From Phoebastria nigripes (Eukaryota > Chordata > Aves > Procellariiformes > Diomedeidae): a DNA stretch of 64,000 nucleotides. Location of the stretch: assembly GCA_035582835.1 (NCBI GenBank), contig JAYKAV010000678.1, positions 1,705,754 to 1,769,753 of the forward strand, given 5' to 3'. The notes below the pieces were generated by a model. That model was not told the DNA's origin and did not search any database. It saw nothing but the letters and a program-made list of their open reading frames with translations. Shown here piece after piece: positions 37,201 through 49,400 of the stretch (its first letter is position 1; each line of letters starts with the position of its first letter). A program made the translations under genes and the position numbers.

Positions 37201-40200
37201 TCACAAAACCTGGTGTGCTGGTTTTGGCTGGGGTAGAGTTAATTTTCTTCATAGTAGCTAGTATGGGGCTATGTTTTGGATTTGTGCTGGAAACAGTGTT
37301 GATAATACCGGGATGTTTTTGTTGTTGCTGAGCAGTGCTTACACAGCTTCTCACCCCACCCCACCAGTGAGGAGGCTGGGGGGGCACAGAGATTGGGAGG
37401 GGACACAGCTGGGACAGCTGACCCCAACTGACCAAAGGGATATTCCACACCATATGACGTCATGCTCAGCAGTAAAACTAAGGGGAAGGTTGGCGGGGGG
37501 TCCGCTGCTCAGGGACTGGCTGGGCATCGGTCAGTTGGTGGTTAGCAATTGTTTTCATTTGCATCACTTGTCTTTCTTGGGTTTTATTTCTCTCTCTCTG
37601 TTATTTTCCTTTTCATTACAATTTATTTTTATTATTACTGTTACTATTATTTTATTTTATTTCAATTATTAAACTGTTCTTATCTCAGCCCACGAGTTTT
37701 CTCACTTTTACCCTTCCAGTTCTCTTCCCTCATCCCGCGGGGGGCAGGGGAGTGAGCGAGCGGCTGTGCGGTGCTTAGTTGCTGGCTGGGGTTAAACCAT
37801 GACAGCTGGGAAAAGAACAAATTAAGAAAAACCAGAAAAGAATTGTCAATGTCGTGACTTAAATATATTTGTAGTCTTATTCTTCCTAAGCTGAATATAG
37901 TAATTAGAGCAAAACATAGATCTAGCCCTCCTTCCTGCTAACTTTTGTCATATTGAGGCCCAGTAAAAGATGAGTTCAGGTCTGCAAAGGCACTAGGGTG
38001 TGCCCATTTTGTAGTGGATTAGCTTCCCATCAAATGTATTAATTTAAGAGAGTTGGAACATTTGTTGAGAGAAAGTAGATTCTCTTAAGATTTCTGATAC
38101 CAATGTTACAGGCCTGTGACCCTCAGACCTGATTTCATGCCAGTTTATGCTAGTATTTTTCTCGATTTCATGTATACTATGCAATATGTGCATGTAGGAA
38201 CTCCATAGATTTTCACCTTACTGAGCTGTTGAAGTTGTTTCAAATTCCAGTGTGTTTTTCCTGAAATAGATTTCTTTTTGTAAAATGTCCCTTCTGTAGG
38301 TGTTTCATACATATATGACTTTTCCTTCTGATTCAAAATCAGTAACTGTCTAAAATGGTTCTGTTTGAGGGTTTGGATTTTTTTTTTCTTTTGTGTCTTC
38401 TTTTTCTTTAATTGGATCAAATACTGACTTACAGCTGTAGTTAAAAGCTGGTTCAAACGTAAGTTGTAGTCCTGCTTGCTTATAATTTTCTGCATTTGGT
38501 TATCCAAGCATGCATTTTCTTAAGCAGTTATTAAGTACATAGTAAATACAGAATTTACCAGGTTAGTGTACTCAGACTGAATTTTCTGTCCTGCAGTTTT
38601 AAATCTCCAGGACCAAGAGTCAGAGATATGGTTTTAGTCAATGTTGGTTTCAACATTTAGATTAAAATGTTAGAATATTTCCTCTTTTGCAGCAAGAATG
38701 GGGAATTTGGTGTTGTAAGATTTTGAATGAAATCTGGTCCAATGCAAGTGGATTTTAATCAGGCTCATCCTTTAGGAAAACAATAGTATATAAGTTTTAC
38801 TTAAAGCATATGCTTTCTTGATGATTCTTACCTTATCTTACCTGGAGATTGTGTTTTCTATCTTTTTCTCCCTTTGACTGGTGGCATTAGTTGGAGATTA
38901 TTGGAGGTTATTTAAACTGTTTCTTAATAAATTAGTTAATTTAATTTTCTCTGTCTCTTCATCCCAGAACCTTCTGGTATCTTTGTGAAAAGCATTACAA
39001 AAGGCAGTGCTGTTGAACATGATGGTAGAATCCATGTGGGAGATCAAATTATAGTTGTAAGTAAACACAGAAAGAAATGAGATCGCTTGTCTGCAAAACT
39101 CTACTTCATTAAGTTGTAAAGAAATGCTCATATAGTACATGTTTAAAACATTTAGGATTGGTGTTGAAATGGTAAGTCCTTTTTTTGACTGAGTATTCGA
39201 TCACATTATCTTTCTGAATATAGTACTTGTGTGTAACTTGTGTTTCTTAAGAAAATCTGAGTTGCATGTGTGTATCTTATCAGTAGGAGATTTGAGACTG
39301 CATAGTAAAGGCAGAGTTTCAAAGTTTGATTCAAATTAAGCAACTGTTTTCAAAATTATTTTTAAAAGTATGTCATTAAAATTTTAGACGCTCAGAGAAA
39401 GAAGAAAATATTTTCATGCATAAAGTGTTAGTTTTGTGGTGAAAGTCAGGTCATGAATGCAGGAACTGCATTTTTGTGGCTGTCATAGATCTGACCTTGC
39501 ATTTGTGTGAAGGCAGCACTAAGAACAAATTATGGTCTCTCTCCAAGTACAAATGTGCATGCATGTTTGTATGTGGAAGCATATATGGTTTTTATAATGA
39601 TTTAAATGCCAAGTACAAATGGCTAAAATTGATTATTCCAAAGTTTGATTTCTTCTTCTACTTCAGATGCAGAAGGAGAAAAAGATTTGAGTGACCTCAG
39701 ACAAAAGAATAATAAACATTTTAAATATGGTTTGCTTAGGTGTGGAGGAAAAATTAAATAAGCCCAGCTCATTTTTAATTACTTATATTTAGAAGAGCAC
39801 CAGAGTTGGAAGAAATTCAGAGAAGGGCAACAAAATGATTAAGGGTCGAGGGGAAGTCATTCTTCTTGCTGGAGGAATTAAAATAATGGAATATGTGTGT
39901 TGTATAGATAGACTGAAACTTAACTACAGGAGTCAAGGAATATAGTATTGTTANAAGTATTTCAGAAATTGGGGTGAGACGGAGAAAGAATAAGATAATA
40001 TGGAGTTTGCAGGGCGAAGGAGAATAAAAAGTGGGGTGTACTAGGGATAATGGGATGAAATTGAACAATGCCAAAGTCTTGAGTTTCAGAAAAAAAACCT
40101 GTGTTAATGAGATAATGGGGTAGCTTCAAACAGAAGAGGCCAAAATCTTGTTCTTTAGAGTATTAGAATGATGGACCAGAGATAACATCTGGCTGGCTGG

Positions 40201-43200
40201 GCCAGTGTTTGATTGGGAAATTGGACCTCACAGTGTTCAGTAGTAGACTTCACTGTGTCTGAGGTTACTTGACTTCGGAACGGCTGTGCTCTGTAGTTCT
40301 TTCTACCCCAGTGGACGGATCTGTCTCTCCTCACCCTACCCTCCCCAGCTCTCCTGGCCATGGCTGTGTTGGTTTATTCACCCAGTATTTTCTCCTTGGA
40401 GGTGGGGATGGCTGAAGCGGTCGAGAAGGCAGGCTGCACAACGTGCCCTGCACAGCACGTGCTGTGTCCTCTCGCACCTCGCAGAGCAGATCTGCCTAGC
40501 CCCACTGTGGTGGGCACCCAAAGCACTTCTCCCCACTTTGCTGTGGTACTGGTTGTTACCTAGCTGTGGGGCACTCCAGTGAAAGTGCTTAGTGTATCCA
40601 ATGTAGTTAAGTCGTCCAGGCTTTTGTTCTTGTCCCTCCGCTTGCTTTGTGCTCAGGCTAACAGATGCTGAGAGCTCACCATATTATTTTGCCCTGGACA
40701 TTTTTTTTTTCTGGGTGGTGTCTTGTGGGCTGAAAAGCTGCTTAATCCTGCAGGTGGATGGAACAAATCTTCAGGGTTTTACTAACCAGCAAGCAGTTGA
40801 CGTTTTGCGGCACACAGGACAAACGGTTCGGCTCACTTTGATCAGAAGAGGGCTTAAGCAGGAAAATCATATTCAGCCCCAGGAGGACTTCAATGCTGCT
40901 GTTGAAAAGGACTTACTGTTCCAAACAATGGATAGAAGCACAGCCAAAGGTAATTAAAACTGGCTTTACTTTAAAGTTGGCTTGAAACATTTTTCTTCTC
41001 AGTTGCAAACTGGAAATAAAATGGGCCAGATTCATTCTGAGTAGCTATTACTGATGGCAGAGCTGCTGAACATGAGGGGAGAATTTGGTCTACTATGCTT
41101 TGATTAATCTTTTAGACACAGTGGTATTAGTTGCTACATTTCCAAAGTGAGTGTTGAAAGCTCTGCCCTGCATTGCACTTCTGGCTGAATTGCTTCAAGA
41201 CTTTGATCCTGCAAATGTTCAAATGACAAGAAGGCTGTGGATGTTTTATTTGTGCTCAAGGGTGGGAGCTGCATTCAAGAGCAAGCAAAGAGATACCCTC
41301 CACAATGAGCAAAAGCAAGTCTCGGTTCCTTTCACTCTTGTGTGTCAGTGTCACAAGCTTGAGGTATGAGAGGAATGGCCTATATTCAGAGGTTATTAAT
41401 AATCTGATAGGGCATTAACTATATATATGTACAAAGTTCAGAAGCCAATGACCAATATTAATTTTGCTGCTGATGAGATGAGATTAGTGAAGCTTAATCT
41501 TACACTGTGCACACCTTGAAGTATACATGCCAGATCTTGAAAGTCAGTGTGTTTGAACAGAATATCTGCAGAGACTGGATGCACAGCCATTTTTTTCAGC
41601 TACTTGTGTAATAGGTTAATGTCAGCAGAAGTATTTCACAACTCATAGACTGAGGCATAATCCCCACAAGATTTTGAAAGACCCCGAAGTATGTTATCTC
41701 TATGGCAGATATGTCATTCTTACCTTCAGCAAAAATTACAGAGAAATGCTCAGAAAGTGCTGTTTCTCCATCCTAGAGGTGTTCAAGACAGCTGACAGCC
41801 AGCAACATACCTAACAGAACTCTGTGGTAGGAGAGGCTTTCTACAAGTGAAAAGTCTGTCAGGTATGCAGGTCTCCAAGTCTGTAGCGTTTTCGTTTTTC
41901 AGCATCAGCTTCCTGAATTGCACAAAGGAAAGAAGAGGAGGGAAAAAAAAAAACGGTAATACAAGGGTGCTAAAGCATGTTATATTTATATGTTTTCCAG
42001 TAACTTTTCTTTCAATCATAGAGATGCAGCTACTGATAGTTGTACTTTTTGTTTCTTGTTTCATTGAAAAATTCACTGGAGAAGGTAAAACAGTAACAGA
42101 AGACAAAATGTCTTTAAAATATGGCATTTCTTCTGGGCCCCTCATGCCAAATTCCATTTGCCAAATATGGATCCTCTGAAGTTCGGTGGAAGAGAGAGTC
42201 AGTGCCCTGAGGCATGCCTGTGAGCTTGATGAATATTACAACACATAAAATAGCTGAAAAAGCTTCTTCTTCTTTTTCCAGATAACAGTGAGATAGAACA
42301 GGGATCCCCATCACTGCCATGCAGTGCCAGTGTGGTAAATATTGGAGAGGACATGAAACAACAGGAAACAGGTTCGCAACATTTAATATTTTATTCTGTG
42401 AAAATGCACTTGGGTGTGCTTACACAAAGGTCAGGTGTTTTGTGTGCCTTTCCATCTCCTGTGTGCTGTGTAGCTGAGGTACAGCTAGAAAGTGAAAGTA
42501 GTCATACATGTAAGCATGTACTCTTGAGTGCTGTAAGATCATTGAGCTCTGGAAGCAGTTGTCTCTGAAAATAATTATGTGTCAAAGATGTCACATGAAG
42601 CAGTCTGCTTTTGCTACATGCTCAGCACTCTTTTTAGTCTAGTTTTGTATTTCTACTCTTTTTAGTCTNGTTGTGTATTAAACTTTTTCCCTCCTCATTC
42701 CCCAAGATGCCTATCTTTCTAGCTGCCTTCAGGTGCCCAGCTACAGTTCCAGGACTTCTACCTCTTCTGATAAACTTCCTTTTCACAAATTCCTGAGCTT
42801 GCATTCATTTAAATCTGTGTTCTCTGATAATATTTGAAATTCAGTCAGTTCTGGTGCACTGATATACTCTGATGTTTCCCATACTCTTTGTGGAAGTTCT
42901 TATTTTCTAATGGGTATTTTCATTTCCCTCTTGAGCTGTTAGGGCACTGTGCTGCATTTCAGAAGTCCTATGTGATGATACGTTTTCCAGATTGAGACAG
43001 CACTTGATGTGTTTTCTAACATTTTCCTGCTTCCAGAGCTAGAGGGGAACTGAAAAGCATCACCCATATGAGTTCTGTAATATATATCTTTTCATAACTC
43101 ATGCTTTCCGTTATCCTGGGTAGCTGAAGAATTTCTTTTTAACACCTTTCCTTCAGATACTGCAAGGTCTCTGCTTTGGGGAAAGTATTATCATATTTGA

Positions 43201-46200
43201 ATGCCACACAACACCTGGCTTTATTTTTAGTAATGTTTCCGAGCAATGACTAGATTTAAAACACTGTCTGAGGCTGTTAGTCACTTTAAATTCTTACTAA
43301 AAGTCAGTGGGAGTTGGGAACTTAATTTTGTAATGAAGATTCTAGTCTTCGTCTGTGATGAGCATTCAGATCTGAAGAGTTTGTTTTGATACTTACTGTA
43401 GGCACAGCACAGACGATGGACCTTGAATATGTAGGGTCCTGTTAAATCTGCTGTGTTTGCTGACTGTTGTATCTGAATACTGCATTTTATTGTTTCCTGC
43501 CCTAGAATCTAAACAGTGTGAATGAGGGGAAAATGAGCAGGAGGAAAGCATTTCTCTGTTTTTTCAACCTGCAGATAAACTTTCAATCAAGTTAAGAGTT
43601 GCTGCAGTTTGCTGCCTAGCCTGTCATTGTATTTTTCACAGCATCATTACTTTTCTCCCCTCCTTCCCTTCCAATTTCATTTCTGCTCTTTAGCTGTTAG
43701 AATTATTTCTCATTGTATATGTGCATGTATGTGAATCTAACAAAAAAAAAAAAAAAGAAAGAAAAAGAGCTAGGACTTGAGTTCTCTCACTGCCCTCTAG
43801 GGCCTACAGTTTCAAAAAATCTTTTACAGTTGTGCTTATAGTTTTGAAAGTACAAAACCTCCAGATTTTGTTTGGAAACTTTCCTTGGACACTCTCTGTA
43901 AAATGGAGGGTCTGTCCAAAAGGATCAGTATGCAGTATCACATATGTAAGTATGTTGGCCATCCCCCCGAATCAATCTGATCAGCCCACATACAGTCTGG
44001 TTTAACAAATGCCCGGGGCATGCATGTAACTTCTTCATTTGCTTTGTGCCCATTATCTTGTAAAGTTGCATTAAATTCACTCCACACTGAGGCTAGTTTA
44101 AATATGTGTCCTTTCTTCCCAGCCATTCACACCAAACTTTTTGACTGAACTTCATGTCTTTCAAAATACAATTAGTTTTGCGGGGGTGGGATCTAATACT
44201 ATTTTGCAAGTTTTTCCTCTGGTAAACCCAGGCCTGGTGAGACAAAACATGTCAAGTTTTCAGTCATATTTAGGAGACTTCTGGCATCACGGAAATGCTT
44301 GTGTAGACTTGCATGGTCCATATCCTTTATCAGTTATAGGAATAGACGGGACGTTTTACTTTTTGTCACAGTAATCTCAGACATAACGTTTAGATTTCCA
44401 GCTAACTACTACAGAAGAAGCAGCTACAAAGGCAAAGTGGCAGAGGATTATGGGTTCGAATTACGAAATAGTGGTAGGTAAACTTTGATTACTATTACTA
44501 AATGCCCTTTGATCTGTCCACCTATTATGTTGCTAACATACAGATACAAATATGTTTGTATTGAATTTGCTCCTTTATTTATAAAAATCATACATATGCT
44601 CCTTAATCTGTTGAGATTATTTTATTTTGGTTATAAATTCTGAATATATATATTTTTCCGTATTGATTTTAGCAAAGTAATCACAGGCTTCTTAGGTTAC
44701 TGNGCCTATGAGTATTGTTTCACAGATTTCCTAGCTTCAAGAGGATAAATGTGTATTACAGGAAAAAGTGATATTTAAGGTGAACTTCAACGCTCCCTTC
44801 ATTAGCCAGAATTTGAAGCTAGTGCTTGAAACGTCCTACCCGTTCTGCATACTGAATGAATTGTTTGATGTAGTGATCTAAATAATGCATAGGACATTTA
44901 CTGTTGATACAGTTGAAAAGCAGTATCTGAGTTTTGGACTTTATTTCAAAATTATATGCCAGAGCTGTAGTCTCTGCAAAAGTATGTATTATTAGATATA
45001 TTGTTGTCATATACAGTTCCCACTTGTTTATGCTGAAGTGGTATATGATCAAAGTTTCAGTTTTTACCTGACTGTCGCCTGCTCCAAGCATTTGTCACAT
45101 TTTTACACAAATGCATTGCAGAGCCTCTTCCCATCTGGCTTAGTTCATATTGGATTGGGCTGTGTTTCAGTTTCTGTGCTTAAGGGGCTTTTCTTGTTGT
45201 TCTTGCATAAGAGTCTGAAGCACCACATAAAGGCTGGTAAAAGGTCTGTGATGCTGATTTTCTACCTACATGCATGGGGCAACATAGTCGTGTTAGTCCA
45301 GACAGTCTGTGAATCTGTAACAGTAGTTTCCTTTAGAGAGTAGTCTACTATTTTGTGATTGTGTTATTTTCACTAAATGTAGCCTGCAGATTTTAGTTTT
45401 TATCTGGTATTTGTTTTTCCTTCTCAATGCTTTTCATCTTATTGGGAAGTTAAAATTTCTTTTAAAATTCTTTCTTTTAAGCTGCGGTTGTCACTTCCCT
45501 CAGTGTTGTTGAAAAACCGAAGCTAGTAACTTTGGATGCTTNTGCAGTCTAAAAGTCTGCATTACACATGACAATATTTCTGGTTTCTCACTTCTGGAAT
45601 ATTCACCTCATTGTATGTAAATTGAATTGGAAAGTAACAGGTACAGCTGTAAATATGTCAAAAGTAACCATTTCTTAATCTTATTTTAGGTGGCTGTAGT
45701 TAACAAATTTAGTGAAAGCAGTGGGTTAGGGATAAGCCTTGAAGCTACGGTGGGACATCATTTCATCAGATCTATCTTACCAGAGGGGCCAGTTGGACGA
45801 AGCGGCAAGCTGTTCAGTGGAGATGAGCTGCTGGAAGTAAGAAAAAATACTACTTTATCTTAGTCTGCATTTAGTAAGATTTTTGAGCAGTGACTTGCTT
45901 CTCCCAGCTTATGACTTTGGGAATGTAGCATATCTAACTGCTCACCAGCTGTTAACCAGAAGTGCTTGAGCAGTCACTTCATATGTACTTACTCATATTT
46001 ATGTGAATACATATGCTTACCTGCATTTCTCAGCTGATAGCTGATTTTTCAGATATGGTTCAAGGTCACCAAAAAAGAATACCTAGCGAAAGCATTAAGA
46101 CTTAATAGGAATATCCCTACACAGTGAAGGGACTAAACTCCTGTTTACTTTTCGAAATCATTTTCTTAGAATTAAAATGTGAATTTCGTTCACATGAATG

Positions 46201-46348
46201 CAAGAAACATGAAATGACAGAGTATGTAGTGTTTGTAGCATAGCATCACGCAATTTATGAGGCTATCCATTCAGTTCAAAACTTACCTTGGTGCTGATTC
46301 TGAGCAGAAATTAAGGGTCGACAATGTCCATGAGCGTGTTTGGGTTTT

Positions 46349-46443
<95 letters not shown>

Positions 46444-49400
46444 ATTTTTGTTCATTGTACTTCTAAACACTGTGTATTCTTTATTTATTGAGGTGAATGA
46501 GATCTCTCTGCTTGGAGAAAACCACAAGGATGTGGTCAATATCTTGAAAGAACTGCCTATTAAGGTGACAATGGTGTGCTGTCGTCCGTTAGCTCCCCCC
46601 ATCACTCACCCAGAANTACTGGAGAGTCTAAGTCTATCTGAGGTTCAGCTCACAGAAAAGGTATTTTGTCTTAAAAAAATCACTGAGAAAATGACCGTTT
46701 CCTTGAGAAAAAACATACAAAGTTCTTGTACAAGATTAGAAAATACAGTTTAATATTTTAGGACTTGGAACTAGATAAATAGAAAAAGGCAAATTATGTT
46801 CATCACCCGTACTTTAGGCCAACCAAAAGGTGTCAGTCCTAGTAGGTCATGGGCAGAAATATTCTGGGATGCAGGTCTGTCTACCCAAGTACCTAACTTC
46901 TGTTCTGCAGGTGGGCTGTGGGGTATGGCAAACTGAATTGTGTGTTCTTTAGAATCTGAATATATTTAATCTGGTTTTGAACTTTGCTTTCTGGGTTTGT
47001 GTTGTGCAGAACTGTGTGTGCATTCACTGGCAGACACACTTGTGTCACTCTTAAGTGCAAANCTCTGGGCAGCCTGATGTACTAAACATGTAGGAATTGT
47101 CTGCCGTATAGTATACAAAGCAATAGCATTTGTATGAAAAGAGACACAGTTAATTCTGAGTTCTGGGCAAGGCACCAAATTCAGCTTATTGTTGCTAAGC
47201 TTCTTCTGTGAAACCAAGGGAAGAGAAAAACATATATGCGTGTGTATGTATGTGTGTGCGTCTGTTTTCTTTTTTCAAATGTTCTGACTCCTGTCAGTGC
47301 TACTATGTTGAGATCAAGGCATATTTTTAGGCATACCGTTTAATAACAGATATTTCCTGTGTATTTGAATATGTGTACTAATGAAGTTTTCTGAAGTTTT
47401 TAGTCTGACAGAAACTCCATTTTGTAAATATTTTTTCCAGTGAGTACTTTGGTATATTTGCAGTATAGCTATTTTGTTACAAGGGTATGTGAATTCTGTG
47501 CTAGCTTTATCAGACTTGTTTGTTAACTCTGCTGAGTGCTTGCACTTTCTCTGTGTTCAGAGAAACATCACCTAGTTTTTATCTTGTTCTTGGTGAACAG
47601 AGTTTTGTCTCTGCAGATTCACAAACATTTACATTTTATTGGTGAACATTCACTGTTTTTCTCAGGCTCACATAGAACTTGGATTCATTGGCTCCTCGGA
47701 CGCAGAGGGAACAGCTTTGGAAATAGCTGACGAGGGTCAGAGTGTGGAAGAGGTGCAAAGCTCCTCTTTGGCGATGTGGGAAACAGAAGTACAGCACATT
47801 GAGCTGGAGAAAGGGAGTATGGGACTTGGATTTAGCATATTGGACTACCAGGTAACTTCTGCACTCCTTTCTTTGAGTAGAGGACAAAATACTTTGTATT
47901 GTTTGGATCTCGCAATATGATCTAAATACATATTTTAAGGGTAAATGTTAATGGAAGCCAAGCAATACAGTAAAGCTAAACGGGTGTCACTACTGGTAGG
48001 CATCCCACTAGCTACATTACTTATTCCTCTTACTGTATTAAGACTACAGATTCTAATTATAATGGTAATACTGGTCCAGAAAAATAGATAATCCATAATA
48101 TACTAGGGTATTCAGAAGGCTCATCTGCTAGTGCCCCAGGGGCAATGAATGATATAGTCAGAATATTCAGGCATTTAGCCATGTATTTTGCACCTGCAGT
48201 GAGGTGCTTAGGGCAAGATCCAATAAAGGACTTAGGTCCTTAAAGCAGGATTTACTAAAACCCAGAACTGCAATTCTGAAATCCCTTGCTTAGCTGCTGT
48301 CTGTCCAGGACGTGCCTAAACACCCCTATTCATTTTGTGTTTAACTTGAAAATTCTTGGGTATCTCAAGCTGTGATTTCTTGGTGTGTCCCAATGAACAG
48401 CTCAGTGCCTGTCTCCTGCCTGCACTTGGTCAGGATTGCAAAACAAATGTTCCTCCTATTCCCAGTTGTCACAATGGATAACTTTTAATCTGTTCAACGT
48501 CAGGTAATTTCTCCCTGAGGTCAGCATAGGCTTTTCCCCAGCTGTTCGGTGGTGCTGCAGAACCTGGTCTCCTCCCAGGTCTGTGCTGGCTCTTGTCCCT
48601 AAGAGTGTATGCATCTGGAGGTCACTTCCAGGTGGAAATTATGACCACAGGGCACTGCTTAGAATTAATCTATGCCTCAGTAGTATTTTGCATTTGCACA
48701 CTGATAAAGGTGAAGAGCAGTGTAATTTAATAATCTGAAGGATAAAGGCATAGTCAAGTATCTGTTTTATGTAACAGTGGTTACTCTTTAATGTGTTACT
48801 CATGATGCTCTGCAGTGAGACACNGTAGCTGAGCCTGAGTATTTGGAGTCCATGTCAGCACAAAGTAAAGCACGTTTTTGCTTCACCCTCTTCTGAAGCG
48901 TTGACACAAATGGTGGTTGCCTAGGTGGTTGCCTTACTGAAGTTTGTTTATGCATGGTAATACTGAAGGGTTGTGGGAAGTACCTTAAATTGTTTTATAT
49001 ATTTTGCAAATGTGAGTTTGATTATAACCTACAGCTGTAGTCAGCTTTCTGAAACTTACCTTTTTTTTTTGATGTTATAATATTTGGGATTTGTCCTATG
49101 TTCTCTCCTTTGAGATGTGGTCAAAACATTTCATTTCGTCACTGAAGTTTCTGCTTTCATCTAAGACTGTGAACAATAAGTTTACAGTGAGATTTATCTT
49201 AGTATTTTGCTGTTTCCATCAAATTTTCAATTAATTTTCAATGAACAGTGCCTAAAGTTAAGGACAGTTATGTTCATACTAACACATTCCTCATGTTCTA
49301 CACAATAGCAGGCCTGTAGGAAAGTCTACATAATGTCTTACCCCAGGGAAGACTATCACATACACTAGGGAGGTGATTTTTTTCAAAAAATGTGTCCTGC

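Larger units (their letters stand above)
39057..42281 (+). other. MPDZ: MPDZ introns 10 and 11 (flanking exon 11)
   Basis: Intron 10 is 39057-40753 and contains the old CR1 remnant plus a modestly GC-richer segment at 40280-40580 with no identified function. Intron 11 is 40950-42281 with nothing recognised. Confidence 0.85.
45837..47665 (+). other. MPDZ: MPDZ introns 14 and 15 (flanking exon 15)
   Basis: Intron 14 is 45837-46492 and contains the poly-T tract. Intron 15 is 46661-47665 and has a TG-rich stretch at 47235-47262. No other element. Confidence 0.85.

Noticed and set aside
44299..44481. Frame containing [11 protein letters not shown] as the coding frame of exon 13
   Set aside because: The alternative frame gives the conserved KWQRIMG segment and joins exon 14 correctly.
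46340..46470. Phe-rich frame across the poly-T tract as a protein
   Set aside because: It is a direct translation of poly-T with no biological meaning.
48120..48450. Possible ancient amniote dispersed repeat
   Set aside because: The texture is suggestive, but I cannot match it to a named family from memory with confidence.
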